Part shown: positions 17,051 through 28,311 of the stretch, piece by piece
How positions within the stretch are numbered: position 1 is the first letter of the stretch
Layout: each line of letters opens with the position of its first letter
Assembly: GCF_001039575.1 (NCBI RefSeq)
Contig: NZ_JIBT01000038.1
Location: 1-64,000 of the forward strand
Reading direction: 5' to 3'
DNA: 64,000 nucleotides
Source of the DNA: Halomonas sp. PR-M31
GTDB lineage: Bacteria; Pseudomonadota; Gammaproteobacteria; Pseudomonadales; Halomonadaceae
The notes under the pieces: generated by a model
What the model saw: the letters and a program-made list of their open reading frames with translations, nothing else
Told to the model about the DNA's origin: nothing
Database searches by the model: none
Translations under genes and position numbers: made by a program

Positions 17051-20000
17051 ATGTTTCAAGGCTGGCTGTTGATTGCCATTTCGCTACTCTATATCGCCAT
17101 CCTGTTCTTCATTGCCTGGCGTGGCGATCGGCGTGCCCGACTGTTGGGCGCAGCGCAGCGCCGACCCATCATCTACAGCCTGGCACTGGCAATCTATTGC
17201 ACCTCCTGGACCTTCTATGGCGCCGTTGGCCAGGCCGCCACCTCCGGCTGGTCCTTCGCCAGTATTTTCGTTGGCCCAGTGCTGACCTTTGCCCTGTTCT
17301 GGCCGGTGCTGGCCAAGATGATTCGCGTTGCCAAACGCCAGAACGTCACCTCTATCGCGGATTTCATCGCCTCTCGCTACGGCAAGACCCAATCTCTTGC
17401 CGCCTTCGCAAGCCTCGTAGCGCTGATCGGCACCCTGCCCTACATTGCCCTGCAGCTGAAAGCCGTTTCCACCTCGTTCACCGTGCTCACCGCCTCATCC
17501 GACATGACCCGGGCGCCATTGTTTGCCGACACGGCCTTCTATGTGGCGGCGGTGATGGCCATTTTTGCAATCTTGTTCGGCACCCGGCACACGGATGCCA
17601 CCGAGCACCATGAAGGCTTGATTCATGCCATCGCCTTCGAATCCGTGGTCAAACTGCTCGCCTTTCTGGTGTTGGGCGCCTACGTCACCTGGGGCATGTT
17701 CGATGGACTGGGAGATCTGCTCGGGCGTGCAGACAGCTACCTCGAATTGCAACGCCAATTGAGCGAGCAGGACTTTGGACAAGGCTTCTGGGCGCAGACG
17801 CTGCTGGCCATGCTGGCGATCTTCTGTCTGCCGCGTCAGTTTCATGTGGCCGTGGTGGAAAATACCCACCCTGACGATGCCGCTCGGGCGCGCTGGCTAT
17901 TCCCTTTATATCTTCTTGCCATCGGCTTTTTCGTGCTACCGATCGCCGCTGCGGGTCTGACGATGTTTCCCGAAAGCCGGATTTCGCCTGATACCTATAT
18001 GCTGGCGCTGCCCATCGCCGCGGACAATGAGCTTCTGACTTTGCTGACCTTCATCGGTGGCTTCTCTGCGGCAACCGGCATGGTCATCGTTGCCGCCGTT
18101 GCGGTATCGATCATGGTGTCCAATGAGATCGTCATTCCGCTACTCTTCCGTCTGCGCTGGTTCGATACCAAGGCGCGGGACTATGGCCGACTGGTGCTAC
18201 GCGCCCGACGCATCACCATTGTGGCCATCCTGGCCTTGGCCTATGGCTTCTACAAGCTGACCGCGGAATTCAGCTCTCTTGCGTCCACCGGCATGCTTTC
18301 CTTTGCGGCGGTGGCGCAATTTGCCCCAGCATTACTGGGAGGGCTCTACTGGAAACGCGGTAATCGCCTTGGGGTCATCGCCGGCATGAATCTCGGCTTT
18401 GCGGTCTGGGCCTATGCGCTGCTGCTGCCGACCCTGGTGACTGCCGGCGTGGTTCCGTCTGCCTGGCTTACCCTCAGTCCGCTGGGTATCGATTGGTTAT
18501 CCCCGACGCAGCTGTTCGGTTTCAACATCGGCGATCCTTTCACCCACGGCGTGATGCTGTCCCTTGGGCTCAACCTGTTCGGCTACATCTTCGTCTCTCA
18601 GATTACCTCTCAGCGCGTGGTAGAGCGGATTCAGGCCTCGTTATTCGTGGATAGTGTCGAAACCCGACAGACCTCGGTGAATCGGCCCTGGACCGGGGCC
18701 ACCACCGTGGACGATCTGCGAGTGCTGTGCGAGCGTTTCCTGGGCGCCGATCAGGTCCGGGATGCTTTTTACGACTACGCACGGCGCAGCGGTCAGCTAC
18801 TGGAATACAACGCGCGAGCTTCGATCGATGTCATTCAATTCACCGAACGATTGCTGGCGTCAGTCCTTGGCGCGTCCTCGGCGCGCATCGTCGTCAATTC
18901 TGCCCTGCAGGGGCGCGGCATCGGCATTTCGGATGTCATTTCCATCGTCGATGAAGCCTCTCAGGTGCTCGAGTTCAACCGGGCCCTGCTTCAGGCAACC
19001 ATCGAAAACATCAATCAAGGCATCAGCGTGGTGGATCAGAACCTGCGTCTGGTGGTGTGGAACCAGCGCTATCTGGAGCTGTTTCGCTTTCCGGACCATT
19101 TGATTCGCGTCGGTGCCTCGATCGCCAAGATCTTTCGTTACAACGCCCACAACGGCGAATACGGCCCCGGAGATCCGGAAGAGCATGTCGAGCTGCTGCT
19201 CGACAACATCCGTAAGGGCCAGCCGCATCGCTACATCCGCTACCGTCAGGATGGCAGCGTGCTCGACGTTCAAGGCAATCCCATGCCCGGCGGCGGCTTC
19301 GTGTATAGCTATCAAGATGTCACCCAGCAAAAACGCACCGAAGAGGCATTGATTCGCTCGGAGAACAACATCCGCATCTATACCGACAACGTGCCGGCGC
19401 TGATCGCCTACTTCGACAAGGAACGGCGTTATCTTTTTACCAACCGAGCCTACGAACAGACTTTCGACATCGATCGCGCCAGTGTCATCGGCAAACGCAC
19501 GCAGGACGTACTTTCTCCAGGGATCGCACGGGATCGCGCTCCCTGGATGGATCGAACGCTGAACGGCGAACGGGTCAGCTTCGAGATTTCTCTGGATGAC
19601 GGCGATGGTGGCATCCGCTACATGCTGGTGACTTACACGCCTCACTTTGGCGACAGCGATAGCATTCTTGGTTTCTTTGCGCTTTATCAGGACATTACCG
19701 AGCGTCGCCTGGTTGAAATTGCGCTGCAGGAAACCAATGAGAATCTAGAGGAGCGCGTCCGCGAGCGTACCCAGGCGCTGTCCAAGGCCAATGCGGCGCT
19801 GCGCCAGGAAAACCGGGTGCGGGCCGAAGCCGAACAGGCGCTGCGCCAGGCAAAGCAGACCGCCGAGACGGCCAACGCCTCGAAAACCCGCTTCCTGGCG
19901 GCGGCCAGTCATGACCTACTGCAACCGCTCAACGCCGCGCGGCTATTCGTATCGGCGCTTTCCCAGCAAGAGGACGCGGAGGATCTCAAGCGCACCGTTG

Positions 20001-21001
20001 GCCACATCGATAACTCCCTCCAGGCCGCTGAAGAGCTTTTGAGTACGCTACTCGACATTTCGAAACTGGATGCCGGCGCTCTCACTCCTCGGCGGGCGCA
20101 TTTTCCTCTGGCGAATATCTTTCGCCCTTTGCGGGCCGAATTCGAGCTGATGGCCGAAGAGCGAGGACTCGATCTGAGCGTGGTGGCAACCAATACCTGG
20201 GTCGACAGTGATCCTCAGATGCTGCGTCGCATCCTGCAGAACTTTCTCGCCAATGCGCTGCGTTATACCCAGCATGGTCGCGTGCTGTTGGGCTGTCGGC
20301 GCCATGGCTCGCATCTATCCATCGAGGTCTGGGACACAGGTCCAGGTATCCCCGAGTCCAAACAAGTTGAGATATTTCAGGAGTTTCGCCGCCTGGATCA
20401 AGTTTCCCGGCACAAGGAGAGTGAAAAGGGATTGGGCCTGGGGCTATCCATTGCCGATCGTATGAGTCGGGTCCTTGGTCACCCCATTCGGGTGCGCTCC
20501 TGGGAGGGAGCCGGAACCCTGTTCTCCGTGGAGGTCCCTCGGGTATCCGCCCAGGAGACACTCGCAACCAGGGATGATGCTCCCAGCCGTCGCACCAGCA
20601 ATAAGCTGGCAGGTACACGAATCATCTGTATCGACAATGAAACGCTGATACTGGAAGGCATGAAGGCCATGCTATCCGGCTGGGGCTGCGAGGTATTCAC
20701 TGCCACCTCGATTGGCGGCGCCAAGTCTATTCTGCGTCATCTTGAAGAAGATCCGGATGCGATACTCGCCGACTATCACCTGGATAACGAGGTGACTGGA
20801 TTGATGGCGCTGGAAGCACTGGATGAGCGTTTTCGAGGCCCCATACCCGGCATCGTGATTACCGCGGATCGCACCGAAGAGGTTGCAGAAGAGATCAAGC
20901 GAGCAGGCTATCATCTGCTGTTGAAGCCGGTACGCCCTGCCGCCTTACGCGCTCTGCTGACCCGCACGCTGCAAGCCAGTCGCGCCACGCGCACTTCTTG
21001 A
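17051..21001 (+). CDS. crbS: hybrid sensor histidine kinase with SSS transporter domain (CrbS-like)
   Basis: 1316 residues. An N-terminal solute:sodium symporter domain of about 13 helices (1-510) is followed by a linker and two PAS domains (about 650-760 and 775-890), a coiled coil (about 890-945), HisKA with phosphorylated His954 (ASHDLLQPLN), an HATPase domain, and a C-terminal receiver with Asp1241 (ILADYHLD). This architecture matches CrbS, which with CrbR controls acs and acetate use in Vibrio and Pseudomonas (known). The transporter domain may sense or gate on acetate or a related carboxylate (inference). It is convergent with crbR. Confidence 0.92.
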   Translation: MFQGWLLIAISLLYIAILFFIAWRGDRRARLLGAAQRRPIIYSLALAIYCTSWTFYGAVGQAATSGWSFASIFVGPVLTFALFWPVLAKMIRVAKRQNVTSIADFIASRYGKTQSLAAFASLVALIGTLPYIALQLKAVSTSFTVLTASSDMTRAPLFADTAFYVAAVMAIFAILFGTRHTDATEHHEGLIHAIAFESVVKLLAFLVLGAYVTWGMFDGLGDLLGRADSYLELQRQLSEQDFGQGFWAQTLLAMLAIFCLPRQFHVAVVENTHPDDAARARWLFPLYLLAIGFFVLPIAAAGLTMFPESRISPDTYMLALPIAADNELLTLLTFIGGFSAATGMVIVAAVAVSIMVSNEIVIPLLFRLRWFDTKARDYGRLVLRARRITIVAILALAYGFYKLTAEFSSLASTGMLSFAAVAQFAPALLGGLYWKRGNRLGVIAGMNLGFAVWAYALLLPTLVTAGVVPSAWLTLSPLGIDWLSPTQLFGFNIGDPFTHGVMLSLGLNLFGYIFVSQITSQRVVERIQASLFVDSVETRQTSVNRPWTGATTVDDLRVLCERFLGADQVRDAFYDYARRSGQLLEYNARASIDVIQFTERLLASVLGASSARIVVNSALQGRGIGISDVISIVDEASQVLEFNRALLQATIENINQGISVVDQNLRLVVWNQRYLELFRFPDHLIRVGASIAKIFRYNAHNGEYGPGDPEEHVELLLDNIRKGQPHRYIRYRQDGSVLDVQGNPMPGGGFVYSYQDVTQQKRTEEALIRSENNIRIYTDNVPALIAYFDKERRYLFTNRAYEQTFDIDRASVIGKRTQDVLSPGIARDRAPWMDRTLNGERVSFEISLDDGDGGIRYMLVTYTPHFGDSDSILGFFALYQDITERRLVEIALQETNENLEERVRERTQALSKANAALRQENRVRAEAEQALRQAKQTAETANASKTRFLAAASHDLLQPLNAARLFVSALSQQEDAEDLKRTVGHIDNSLQAAEELLSTLLDISKLDAGALTPRRAHFPLANIFRPLRAEFELMAEERGLDLSVVATNTWVDSDPQMLRRILQNFLANALRYTQHGRVLLGCRRHGSHLSIEVWDTGPGIPESKQVEIFQEFRRLDQVSRHKESEKGLGLGLSIADRMSRVLGHPIRVRSWEGAGTLFSVEVPRVSAQETLATRDDAPSRRTSNKLAGTRIICIDNETLILEGMKAMLSGWGCEVFTATSIGGAKSILRHLEEDPDAILADYHLDNEVTGLMALEALDERFRGPIPGIVITADRTEEVAEEIKRAGYHLLLKPVRPAALRALLTRTLQASRATRTS

Positions 21002-21026
21002 ATACTGTTAACGAAATTGACGAAAA

Positions 21027-21068
21027 AGCCCAGGTCAATGCTCTTTTGAACGAACGTTGCCCTGGGCT
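21027..21068. terminator. bidirectional terminator between crbS and crbR
   Basis: AGCCCAGG at 21027-21034 pairs with CCTGGGCT at 21061-21068, extended by CAA/TTG after one mismatch. On the minus strand the stem is followed by TTTTT, giving a good intrinsic terminator for crbR; on the plus strand TTTTT appears about 12 nt downstream. Confidence 0.75.
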
Positions 21069-21091
21069 CAACTTGTGGTGTTTTTAGTCTT

Positions 21092-21754
21092 TCAGGATTC
21101 GACTTTGGGCGGCTCGACTTCGAGCTTCTGGGCCGCAATCACGGCCTGAGTACGCGAATGCACGCCTAGCTTGCGCAGGATGGCGGTCACGTGGGCCTTG
21201 ATGGTGGCCTCGGAGACGCTCAGCTCATAGGCAATCTGCTTATTGAGCAAGCCTTCCGTGAGCATGTTGAGCACGCGAAACTGCTGAGGGGTAAGCGAGG
21301 CGATCGCTTCAGCGAAACGGGTCTCTTCTTCGTTGGTCTCCCCGAGGGTGGCAGCCAATGCTTCCGGCAGCCAGATTTCACCGTCGAGAATTTCGCCTAC
21401 GGCTTGGGAGATCATCGCCAGGGAGGAGGATTTGGGGATGAAACCAGACGCACCATAGTCGATGGCCCGACGCACCACATAGGGTTCGTCACTGCCGGAC
21501 ACCACGGCTACAGGGATATCCGGAGTCTGACCACGCAACTGAATCAAGCCGGAGAACCCATGGGCACCCGGCATGTGTAGATCCAGCAGGATAAGATCCG
21601 CATCGGGATGACGCGTTACCACCTCGGTGGTCGCCTCCATGGTATCCGCTTCGACGATTTCAGCTTGGGAAGCAACTTGGCGCAAGGCTTGCGTTAACGC
21701 CGCGCGGAACAGCGGGTGGTCATCGGCAACGATGAATTTCTGGGCAAAGGCCAT
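21092..21754 (-). CDS. crbR: LuxR-family response regulator (CrbR-like)
   Basis: 220 residues: receiver domain (1-120) with acidic pair Asp11/Asp12 and phosphoacceptor Asp58 (LILLDLHMPG), then a LuxR/NarL helix-turn-helix (about 150-212, LTEGLLNKQIAYELSVSEAT). I chose ATG 21754 because GGAGAGGA precedes it and the receiver begins immediately; the open frame starts 8 codons earlier. It is the likely partner of the SSS-domain kinase and activator of acs and actP, by analogy with CrbS/CrbR. It lies upstream of a terminator shared with acs. Confidence 0.92.
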   Translation of the reverse strand: MAFAQKFIVADDHPLFRAALTQALRQVASQAEIVEADTMEATTEVVTRHPDADLILLDLHMPGAHGFSGLIQLRGQTPDIPVAVVSGSDEPYVVRRAIDYGASGFIPKSSSLAMISQAVGEILDGEIWLPEALAATLGETNEEETRFAEAIASLTPQQFRVLNMLTEGLLNKQIAYELSVSEATIKAHVTAILRKLGVHSRTQAVIAAQKLEVEPPKVES

Positions 21755-21912
21755 TGAGTCCTCTCCGGTTCCCTGCAATGGCTGGCACTAGGATGGTGCG
21801 CCATTTTGCACGATGCTAATTGTGTTCACGATTTTCTTACACCATGTTACCCCATGCCAGAGCCTATTCCCAAGCGCTGCGCACTATAGATGAACACTAT
21901 GGTACTCACGAA

Positions 21913-21936
21913 AAACCGGCTCTCAAGAGCCGGTTT
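21913..21936 (-). terminator. intrinsic terminator of acs
   Basis: AAACCGGCTCT and AGAGCCGGTTT form a perfect 11-bp stem with a 2-nt spacer in the loop. On the minus strand the stem runs into TTTTTCG. It lies about 30 nt after the acs stop and before the crbR promoter. Confidence 0.85.
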
Positions 21937-21968
21937 ATGAATGTCGTGATTACCATGGAATGACGCAT

Positions 21969-23918
<1,950 letters not shown>

Positions 23919-24035
23919 GTTGAAGCCTCTGCACCCTGTCCGGGTATCTTGGGATGTGCCCGTGTCGACCCGAAGATCGAGTCAACGCTTACAATGTCCT
24001 TTCAGCATATACCCAGTGGGGGCATCTTCCCCTAT

Positions 24036-24047
24036 TAGACCTTCGTA
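24036..24047 (+). promoter_or_regulatory. match to the actP-repeat core upstream of acs
   Basis: TAGACCTTCGTA matches TAGACCATCGT, the core of the third 27-bp repeat at 13787-13797, at 10 of 11 positions. It lies about 118 nt upstream of acs in inverted orientation. Only one copy is present. It is a candidate binding site for the same regulator, perhaps CrbR. Confidence 0.4.
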
Positions 24048-24095
24048 GAAACTTTTTCTTCTTTAAATTCAGAAATTTGGAAGCCATCGAAACAT

Positions 24096-24665
24096 CTATT
24101 CCTGACGCCAGAGCAGCCTTTCCCGACATTGACGACAAACGTAATGCTTACCCGCATGAGCTAGCCGATGTCGTCGAAGGCTGAAGTGGTGGCTTTGGCA
24201 ACCACATTCGTAACGGTACGGAGCCGGGCTGGCGGCTCGGGTATCGAACACATGGGTTACCTTGGGCTCGAGCCCATACAGTCGACGCATCACGCTGCGC
24301 CACTCTCGTCCATGGGGCCGCATGTGCTCGCCACCCTCAAGATGATGAACGAGCCAATGAGCCATTTCGTGAGGAATGACATCGACAAAATAGGCCAGGC
24401 GATTCTCTGAAAGCAGTACGGAATTGAAACGCAGCCCCTGGCGGCCAAAATGCGCCTGGCCCGCGCATTTACCGCGCAGGTCGAGCCATACCTTGGGCCG
24501 TGGCAGCGCCGGATAAACCTCTCGGGCAAGCTGCCAGGCAGCCTCGACACGCTGATGGACACGGGCGTGCAGCTCTGTCTTGTCGAGGGCCCCCAGCTCG
24601 TCAGCGTCTGGGGTGGGAAGCGTCGGAGTGGAAAGCGCCGAAGTGAAAAGCGTTGGTATGGTCAT
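24096..24665 (-). CDS. SprT-family zinc metalloprotease-like protein
   Basis: 189 residues with the gluzincin motif HEMAH (His99, Glu100, His103) and a third metal ligand candidate at His116 or His119 in the GGEHMRPHG segment. A C-terminal zinc ribbon-like region carries CGC and CRQC. This matches bacterial SprT proteins, related to eukaryotic Spartan DNA-protein crosslink proteases; bacterial substrates are unknown. It is divergent from the UPF0149 gene with about 67 nt between starts. Confidence 0.88.
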   Translation of the reverse strand: MTIPTLFTSALSTPTLPTPDADELGALDKTELHARVHQRVEAAWQLAREVYPALPRPKVWLDLRGKCAGQAHFGRQGLRFNSVLLSENRLAYFVDVIPHEMAHWLVHHLEGGEHMRPHGREWRSVMRRLYGLEPKVTHVFDTRAASPAPYRYECGCQSHHFSLRRHRLAHAGKHYVCRQCRERLLWRQE

Positions 24666-24732
24666 GAAATGCTAGAATGCCTTGTTGCACCGCTTACAGA
24701 TGATTTTAATTCTCTCTTTCCCGGGAAATCCC

Positions 24733-25380
24733 ATGCAAGAAACGCCTCCTCCTCAGCCACTGCTCGACGACGATGAACTGGACAGGCTCGATGACTTCCT
24801 CGAATCCGAGCGAGTCGATGCGGAGGCTCTGGACACGATATCCGCTCACGGCTTCCTGGTGGCCCTGGCGGTAGCGCCCCGAGATGTACCCTCTGCAACC
24901 TGGATCGGCGAATTGTTTCATGGCGAACCGAGTTTTAGTGACGATGCAGAGCGTGTTGACATCCTTGGTTTACTGGAACGGCTCAAAAACAATGCCATAG
25001 AGGCCTTCGAGCATGGCCACTTGCCGGAATTGCCTTTTGAACTCGAACTGCAGGACGCTGCGCCGGAAGAGACTCCGGTCGGCGACTGGTGCGCAGGTTT
25101 CATGGAGGGCGTGTTTCTCGATGAGAGCGCCTGGTTCAAAGACAACGAAGAAAGTACCGCTACCCTGCTGTTGCCCTTCATGGCCTTGTCGGGCTTGTTC
25201 GACGAAGAACCGGACATGGCCGAACTTTCTAGCGACCCTATTCAGGCGGAACGCCTCGTTCAACAATTGCCGGAACTGGTACTCGATCTCTATCTACACT
25301 TTCGCGTGCCGCCAGAGGCGCCCAAACCAACGCCTCGCAAGAAGCGCCCGGTCGGGCCTGGCAACAAGCCGCGCCGATAA
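24733..25380 (+). CDS. UPF0149 (YecA/YgfB) family protein
   Basis: 215 acidic residues, all-alpha, with the family features DDELDRLDDFL near the N-terminus and WCAGFMEGVFL near the middle; it ends in a basic tail (PRKKRPVGPGNKPRR). The function of this family is not established; YgfB in pseudomonads affects transcription of antibiotic-tolerance genes. I start at ATG 24733 (MQETPPPQP), preceded by GGGAA; the frame is open 17 codons further, overlapping the sprT promoter. It is convergent with the clsB-like gene. Confidence 0.8.
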   Translation: MQETPPPQPLLDDDELDRLDDFLESERVDAEALDTISAHGFLVALAVAPRDVPSATWIGELFHGEPSFSDDAERVDILGLLERLKNNAIEAFEHGHLPELPFELELQDAAPEETPVGDWCAGFMEGVFLDESAWFKDNEESTATLLLPFMALSGLFDEEPDMAELSSDPIQAERLVQQLPELVLDLYLHFRVPPEAPKPTPRKKRPVGPGNKPRR

Positions 25381-25391
25381 AATCCGCCAAT

Positions 25392-26561
25392 CTAACGCAG
25401 TCGGGTGGCCCAAGAATCCAGCGTCCCATACACCCATTCGCGCATGCGCTGCCACCAAGAGCGACGCTTCCACTGCTGCAGCAGGATTTCATGACTACGT
25501 GCAAAGCGTTGCTCGAAAAGCGTCACGACTTGGCTGGCGAACCCTGCATCCTGTATTTCCTGATTGGCCTCGAGGTTCCACTGCAGACTCCAGTGATCGA
25601 AGTTGCAGGAACCAACGCTTGCCCACTCATCCGCCAGGGAAAACTTGGCATGGATGAACATCGGTTGATGTTCAAAAATTCTCACACCCGCGCGTAACAA
25701 ACGGCCATAAAAACGCTGGCCAGCATAGCGCACGCCGGGGTGGTCGTGGCTTTCGCCGGGCAGCAACAGACGCACGTCAACACCTCGTCGAGCCGCCCGA
25801 ACCAGACGCCGTCGCAGGCTCAAGGTAGGGACAAAATAGGGTGTACAGATCCAGATGCGCTCCCGCGCATGGGCAATCTGATAATGCAATGAAAAGCGGA
25901 TTGCCTGGTAGCGATAGCCCTGCCCCCAGATGACTCGTCCGCGCATGGCACATTCATTGTCCGGTGGTGTCTTCGCGATTTCCTGCTGGATTCGTTGAGT
26001 GTTTAGAAGACGCACCGGAAGATTTTTTGTCTCGCCGCGCGTAAGCGAAGAATTCCACAACTGCAGAAATAGTTTGACCCAGTCGTTGACCACCGGCCCC
26101 TCGATACGCACCGCGATCTCGAACCAGGTCTCAAGAAATTCGTCCGTGGCGCCAAAACCGCCGGTAAATGCCAGCTGCTCATCGATCACCAACAGCTTAC
26201 GGTGATCCCGGGTCAGATTCTGACTCAGGCCCCGCCAGGCAAGGGGATTGAAAAAGCGCAATGCCACTCCTGCGTCCCGTAGACGCTGGCGATCCTTGTC
26301 GCTCAACTGCATGGCACCGAAACCATCGAGCATCAAGCGTACGCTGACACCGCGCTGCGCTGCACGATTCAAGGCATCGATAACCCGCCGAGTCAAACGC
26401 CCAGACTCCATGAGATAGAGTTCGAGCAAGATCGATACCTGGGCGCGATCGATCGCCGACTGCATGGCCGGTAGGTAACACCGACTTTCAGGCAACAGCG
26501 TGAACCGGTTGCCGTCTTGCCAGACGCTACGTCGCCTTTTGTTTCGCATCGTTTTTTTCAT
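25392..26561 (-). CDS. clsB: phospholipase D-family cardiolipin synthase, ClsB-like
   Basis: About 389 residues with two HKD motifs: HRKLLVID (first, with GG after it) and HAKFSLADE (second). There are no N-terminal membrane helices, unlike ClsA, and the start (SVWQDGNRFTLLPE) resembles ClsB, which makes cardiolipin from phosphatidylglycerol or phosphatidylethanolamine at the inner membrane. The start is uncertain: ATG at 26561, 26549 or a longer form from 26606 are in frame and none has a clear ribosome binding site. The C-terminus is basic with several Trp. It is monocistronic, convergent with the UPF0149 gene. Confidence 0.85.
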   Translation of the reverse strand: MKKTMRNKRRRSVWQDGNRFTLLPESRCYLPAMQSAIDRAQVSILLELYLMESGRLTRRVIDALNRAAQRGVSVRLMLDGFGAMQLSDKDRQRLRDAGVALRFFNPLAWRGLSQNLTRDHRKLLVIDEQLAFTGGFGATDEFLETWFEIAVRIEGPVVNDWVKLFLQLWNSSLTRGETKNLPVRLLNTQRIQQEIAKTPPDNECAMRGRVIWGQGYRYQAIRFSLHYQIAHARERIWICTPYFVPTLSLRRRLVRAARRGVDVRLLLPGESHDHPGVRYAGQRFYGRLLRAGVRIFEHQPMFIHAKFSLADEWASVGSCNFDHWSLQWNLEANQEIQDAGFASQVVTLFEQRFARSHEILLQQWKRRSWWQRMREWVYGTLDSWATRLR

Positions 26562-26699
26562 CGGTACATTGTTCAGCGACTCTGCTCGATAGCGCGCCTC
26601 AGGCACCGCGTCATTGGATTAAATGTCGATGAATATCATTATCGCCCGACTTCCGCTTATCTTTACGTGGCTTACCTGGCTGGCGGCTACCATCCAATG

Positions 26700-27464
26700 T
26701 CAGGTCTTGAGTGCGCGATGCACATACAGATCGTAGCGGCTGGTCTTGCCTTCGATGACGTGAGCAGGTTTCGGCCCGTCGATAGGCGGCGCCTGACGCG
26801 GCCGCTTGACCACCACCCGATGGGTCGCCACCGCCAGGGCCGCTTCGAGCAGTTGCGGTGCATCGTCGTCGTCACCCGCCAAGGCGCGAAATAGGCGCAT
26901 CTCCTTCTTTACCAGAGCGGATTTGCTGCGATGGGGAAACATGGGATCGAGATGAACGACCTGAGGGTCGAAGCCCGCCTCGGACACCACCCGGGCCAGT
27001 TCCCTGCCCGAATCCGCGTGAGCTAGTCGCAGTCGTGCCACAATGGATTGAACTTCATCGTCGCTTCTGGCGCGATCCAGCGCATCCTCGAGTAGCGCAA
27101 AGATGGCCGGCGATCGTTCGACCATCAGCACCTCGGCGCCAAGACCTGCCAGCACGAAGGCGTCTCGCCCAAGCCCCGCGGTTGCATCGACAACCCGCGG
27201 CGTCACCCCCTTGCTCAGCCCACAGGCCCTTGCAATGAGCTGCCCACGTCCACCACCGAAACGACGCCTGTGATCCGCTTTCCCTAGAACGAAATCCGCG
27301 ACTAGCGGTTTGCCATAGTCCACTGGAGGGCCAGCAAGCGCCACCCCTTGAGCTGTGGCGATCAGCGCCAGCCCTTGCGGAGGGTGTGTTGGTGCCCAGG
27401 GCAGGTTCAGCCGTTCGGCCAGCTCCCGCAGCGCTTCACCTACCGCTACAACCTCAGTGCTCAT
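26700..27464 (-). CDS. rsmJ: 16S rRNA (guanine1516-N2)-methyltransferase RsmJ
   Basis: A 254-residue SAM-dependent methyltransferase with the SAM motif DATAGLGRDAFVLAGLG (about 115-131) and the family catalytic segment DPMFPHRSKSA. It methylates G1516 of 16S rRNA. Start ATG 27464 overlaps the uppP stop by 4 nt, so translation is coupled; the frame remains open upstream inside uppP but that part has no family match. It is the last gene of an adk-tsaB-uppP-rsmJ cluster. Confidence 0.92.
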   Translation of the reverse strand: MSTEVVAVGEALRELAERLNLPWAPTHPPQGLALIATAQGVALAGPPVDYGKPLVADFVLGKADHRRRFGGGRGQLIARACGLSKGVTPRVVDATAGLGRDAFVLAGLGAEVLMVERSPAIFALLEDALDRARSDDEVQSIVARLRLAHADSGRELARVVSEAGFDPQVVHLDPMFPHRSKSALVKKEMRLFRALAGDDDDAPQLLEAALAVATHRVVVKRPRQAPPIDGPKPAHVIEGKTSRYDLYVHRALKT

Positions 27465-28276
27465 GCCACCCAAAGTAGCAGCAATATTATTCCCAGAACC
27501 AGACGATAGATGACGAAAGGCAGCATGCCGATGCGATCGAGAGCGGCAAGAAACAGCTTGATACACACCAGTGCGGCTACGAAGGAAAGAAGAGCGCCGA
27601 TCAATACGTCGTTGATGGCTGCGTCGGTGCCTATCTGGGCAAGCTCCACTCCTTTGAGCGTACCCGCGGCAAGAATCAGTGGAATCGAAAGTAGAAATGA
27701 GAAGCGCGCCGAGCTCAACCGATCAAAGCCCAGCAGTAATGCCGCAGTGATGGTTATACCTGAGCGTGAAGTACCGGGAATCAGCGCCAGCACTTGAAAC
27801 AACCCGATGATCAGCGCTGCCTTGAAGGTAAGGCTTAACAGGTCGCGGTTGCGTGTGCCCCGGGCATCTGCCCACCAAAGCAGCAAACCGAACCCTATGG
27901 TGGTAATGGCGATGATCAGGGAAGAGCGCAATGACGTCTCGATCACATCATTGAACAGCGCTCCGGCGATCACCGCAGGCAGTGTCGCCAGCAGCACCAT
28001 CCACCCCAAGCGACTCGCTGGAGTCTGGCGAGAGGCCAGCGTTCCGGGGCTGGCAAACTGGCCGAACCAGCCTTTAAGAATATCGATCACTTCATGACGA
28101 AAGGCCATTATGACCGCCGCCAGGGTACCAACGTGAACGGCGACATCGAACGCAAGCCCCTGATCGGGCCAGCCCAGAATCTGGGAAGGCAGTATTAAAT
28201 GCGCCGAAGAAGAAATGGGTAGAAATTCGGTCAGCCCTTGAATGAGGGCTAGCGCCACAAGCTGTAGCCAATCCAT
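27461..28276 (-). CDS. uppP: undecaprenyl-diphosphatase UppP (BacA)
   Basis: A 271-residue polytopic inner-membrane phosphatase that recycles undecaprenyl pyrophosphate for cell-wall synthesis. The two conserved motifs are GLTEFLPISSSAHL (about 14-27) and PGTSRSG (about 168-174). Length is normal. It lies 35 nt after tsaB and overlaps rsmJ by 4 nt. Confidence 0.96.
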   Translation of the reverse strand: MDWLQLVALALIQGLTEFLPISSSAHLILPSQILGWPDQGLAFDVAVHVGTLAAVIMAFRHEVIDILKGWFGQFASPGTLASRQTPASRLGWMVLLATLPAVIAGALFNDVIETSLRSSLIIAITTIGFGLLLWWADARGTRNRDLLSLTFKAALIIGLFQVLALIPGTSRSGITITAALLLGFDRLSSARFSFLLSIPLILAAGTLKGVELAQIGTDAAINDVLIGALLSFVAALVCIKLFLAALDRIGMLPFVIYRLVLGIILLLLWVA

Positions 28277-28311
28277 CGATACGTCCCGTTGTATTTTAAA
28301 ATGTCGTTGTA

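Noticed and set aside
17051..18600. A stand-alone PutP-type sodium/solute symporter gene
   Set aside because: The frame continues without a stop into PAS, HisKA, HATPase and receiver domains, so it is the sensor domain of the CrbS-like kinase.
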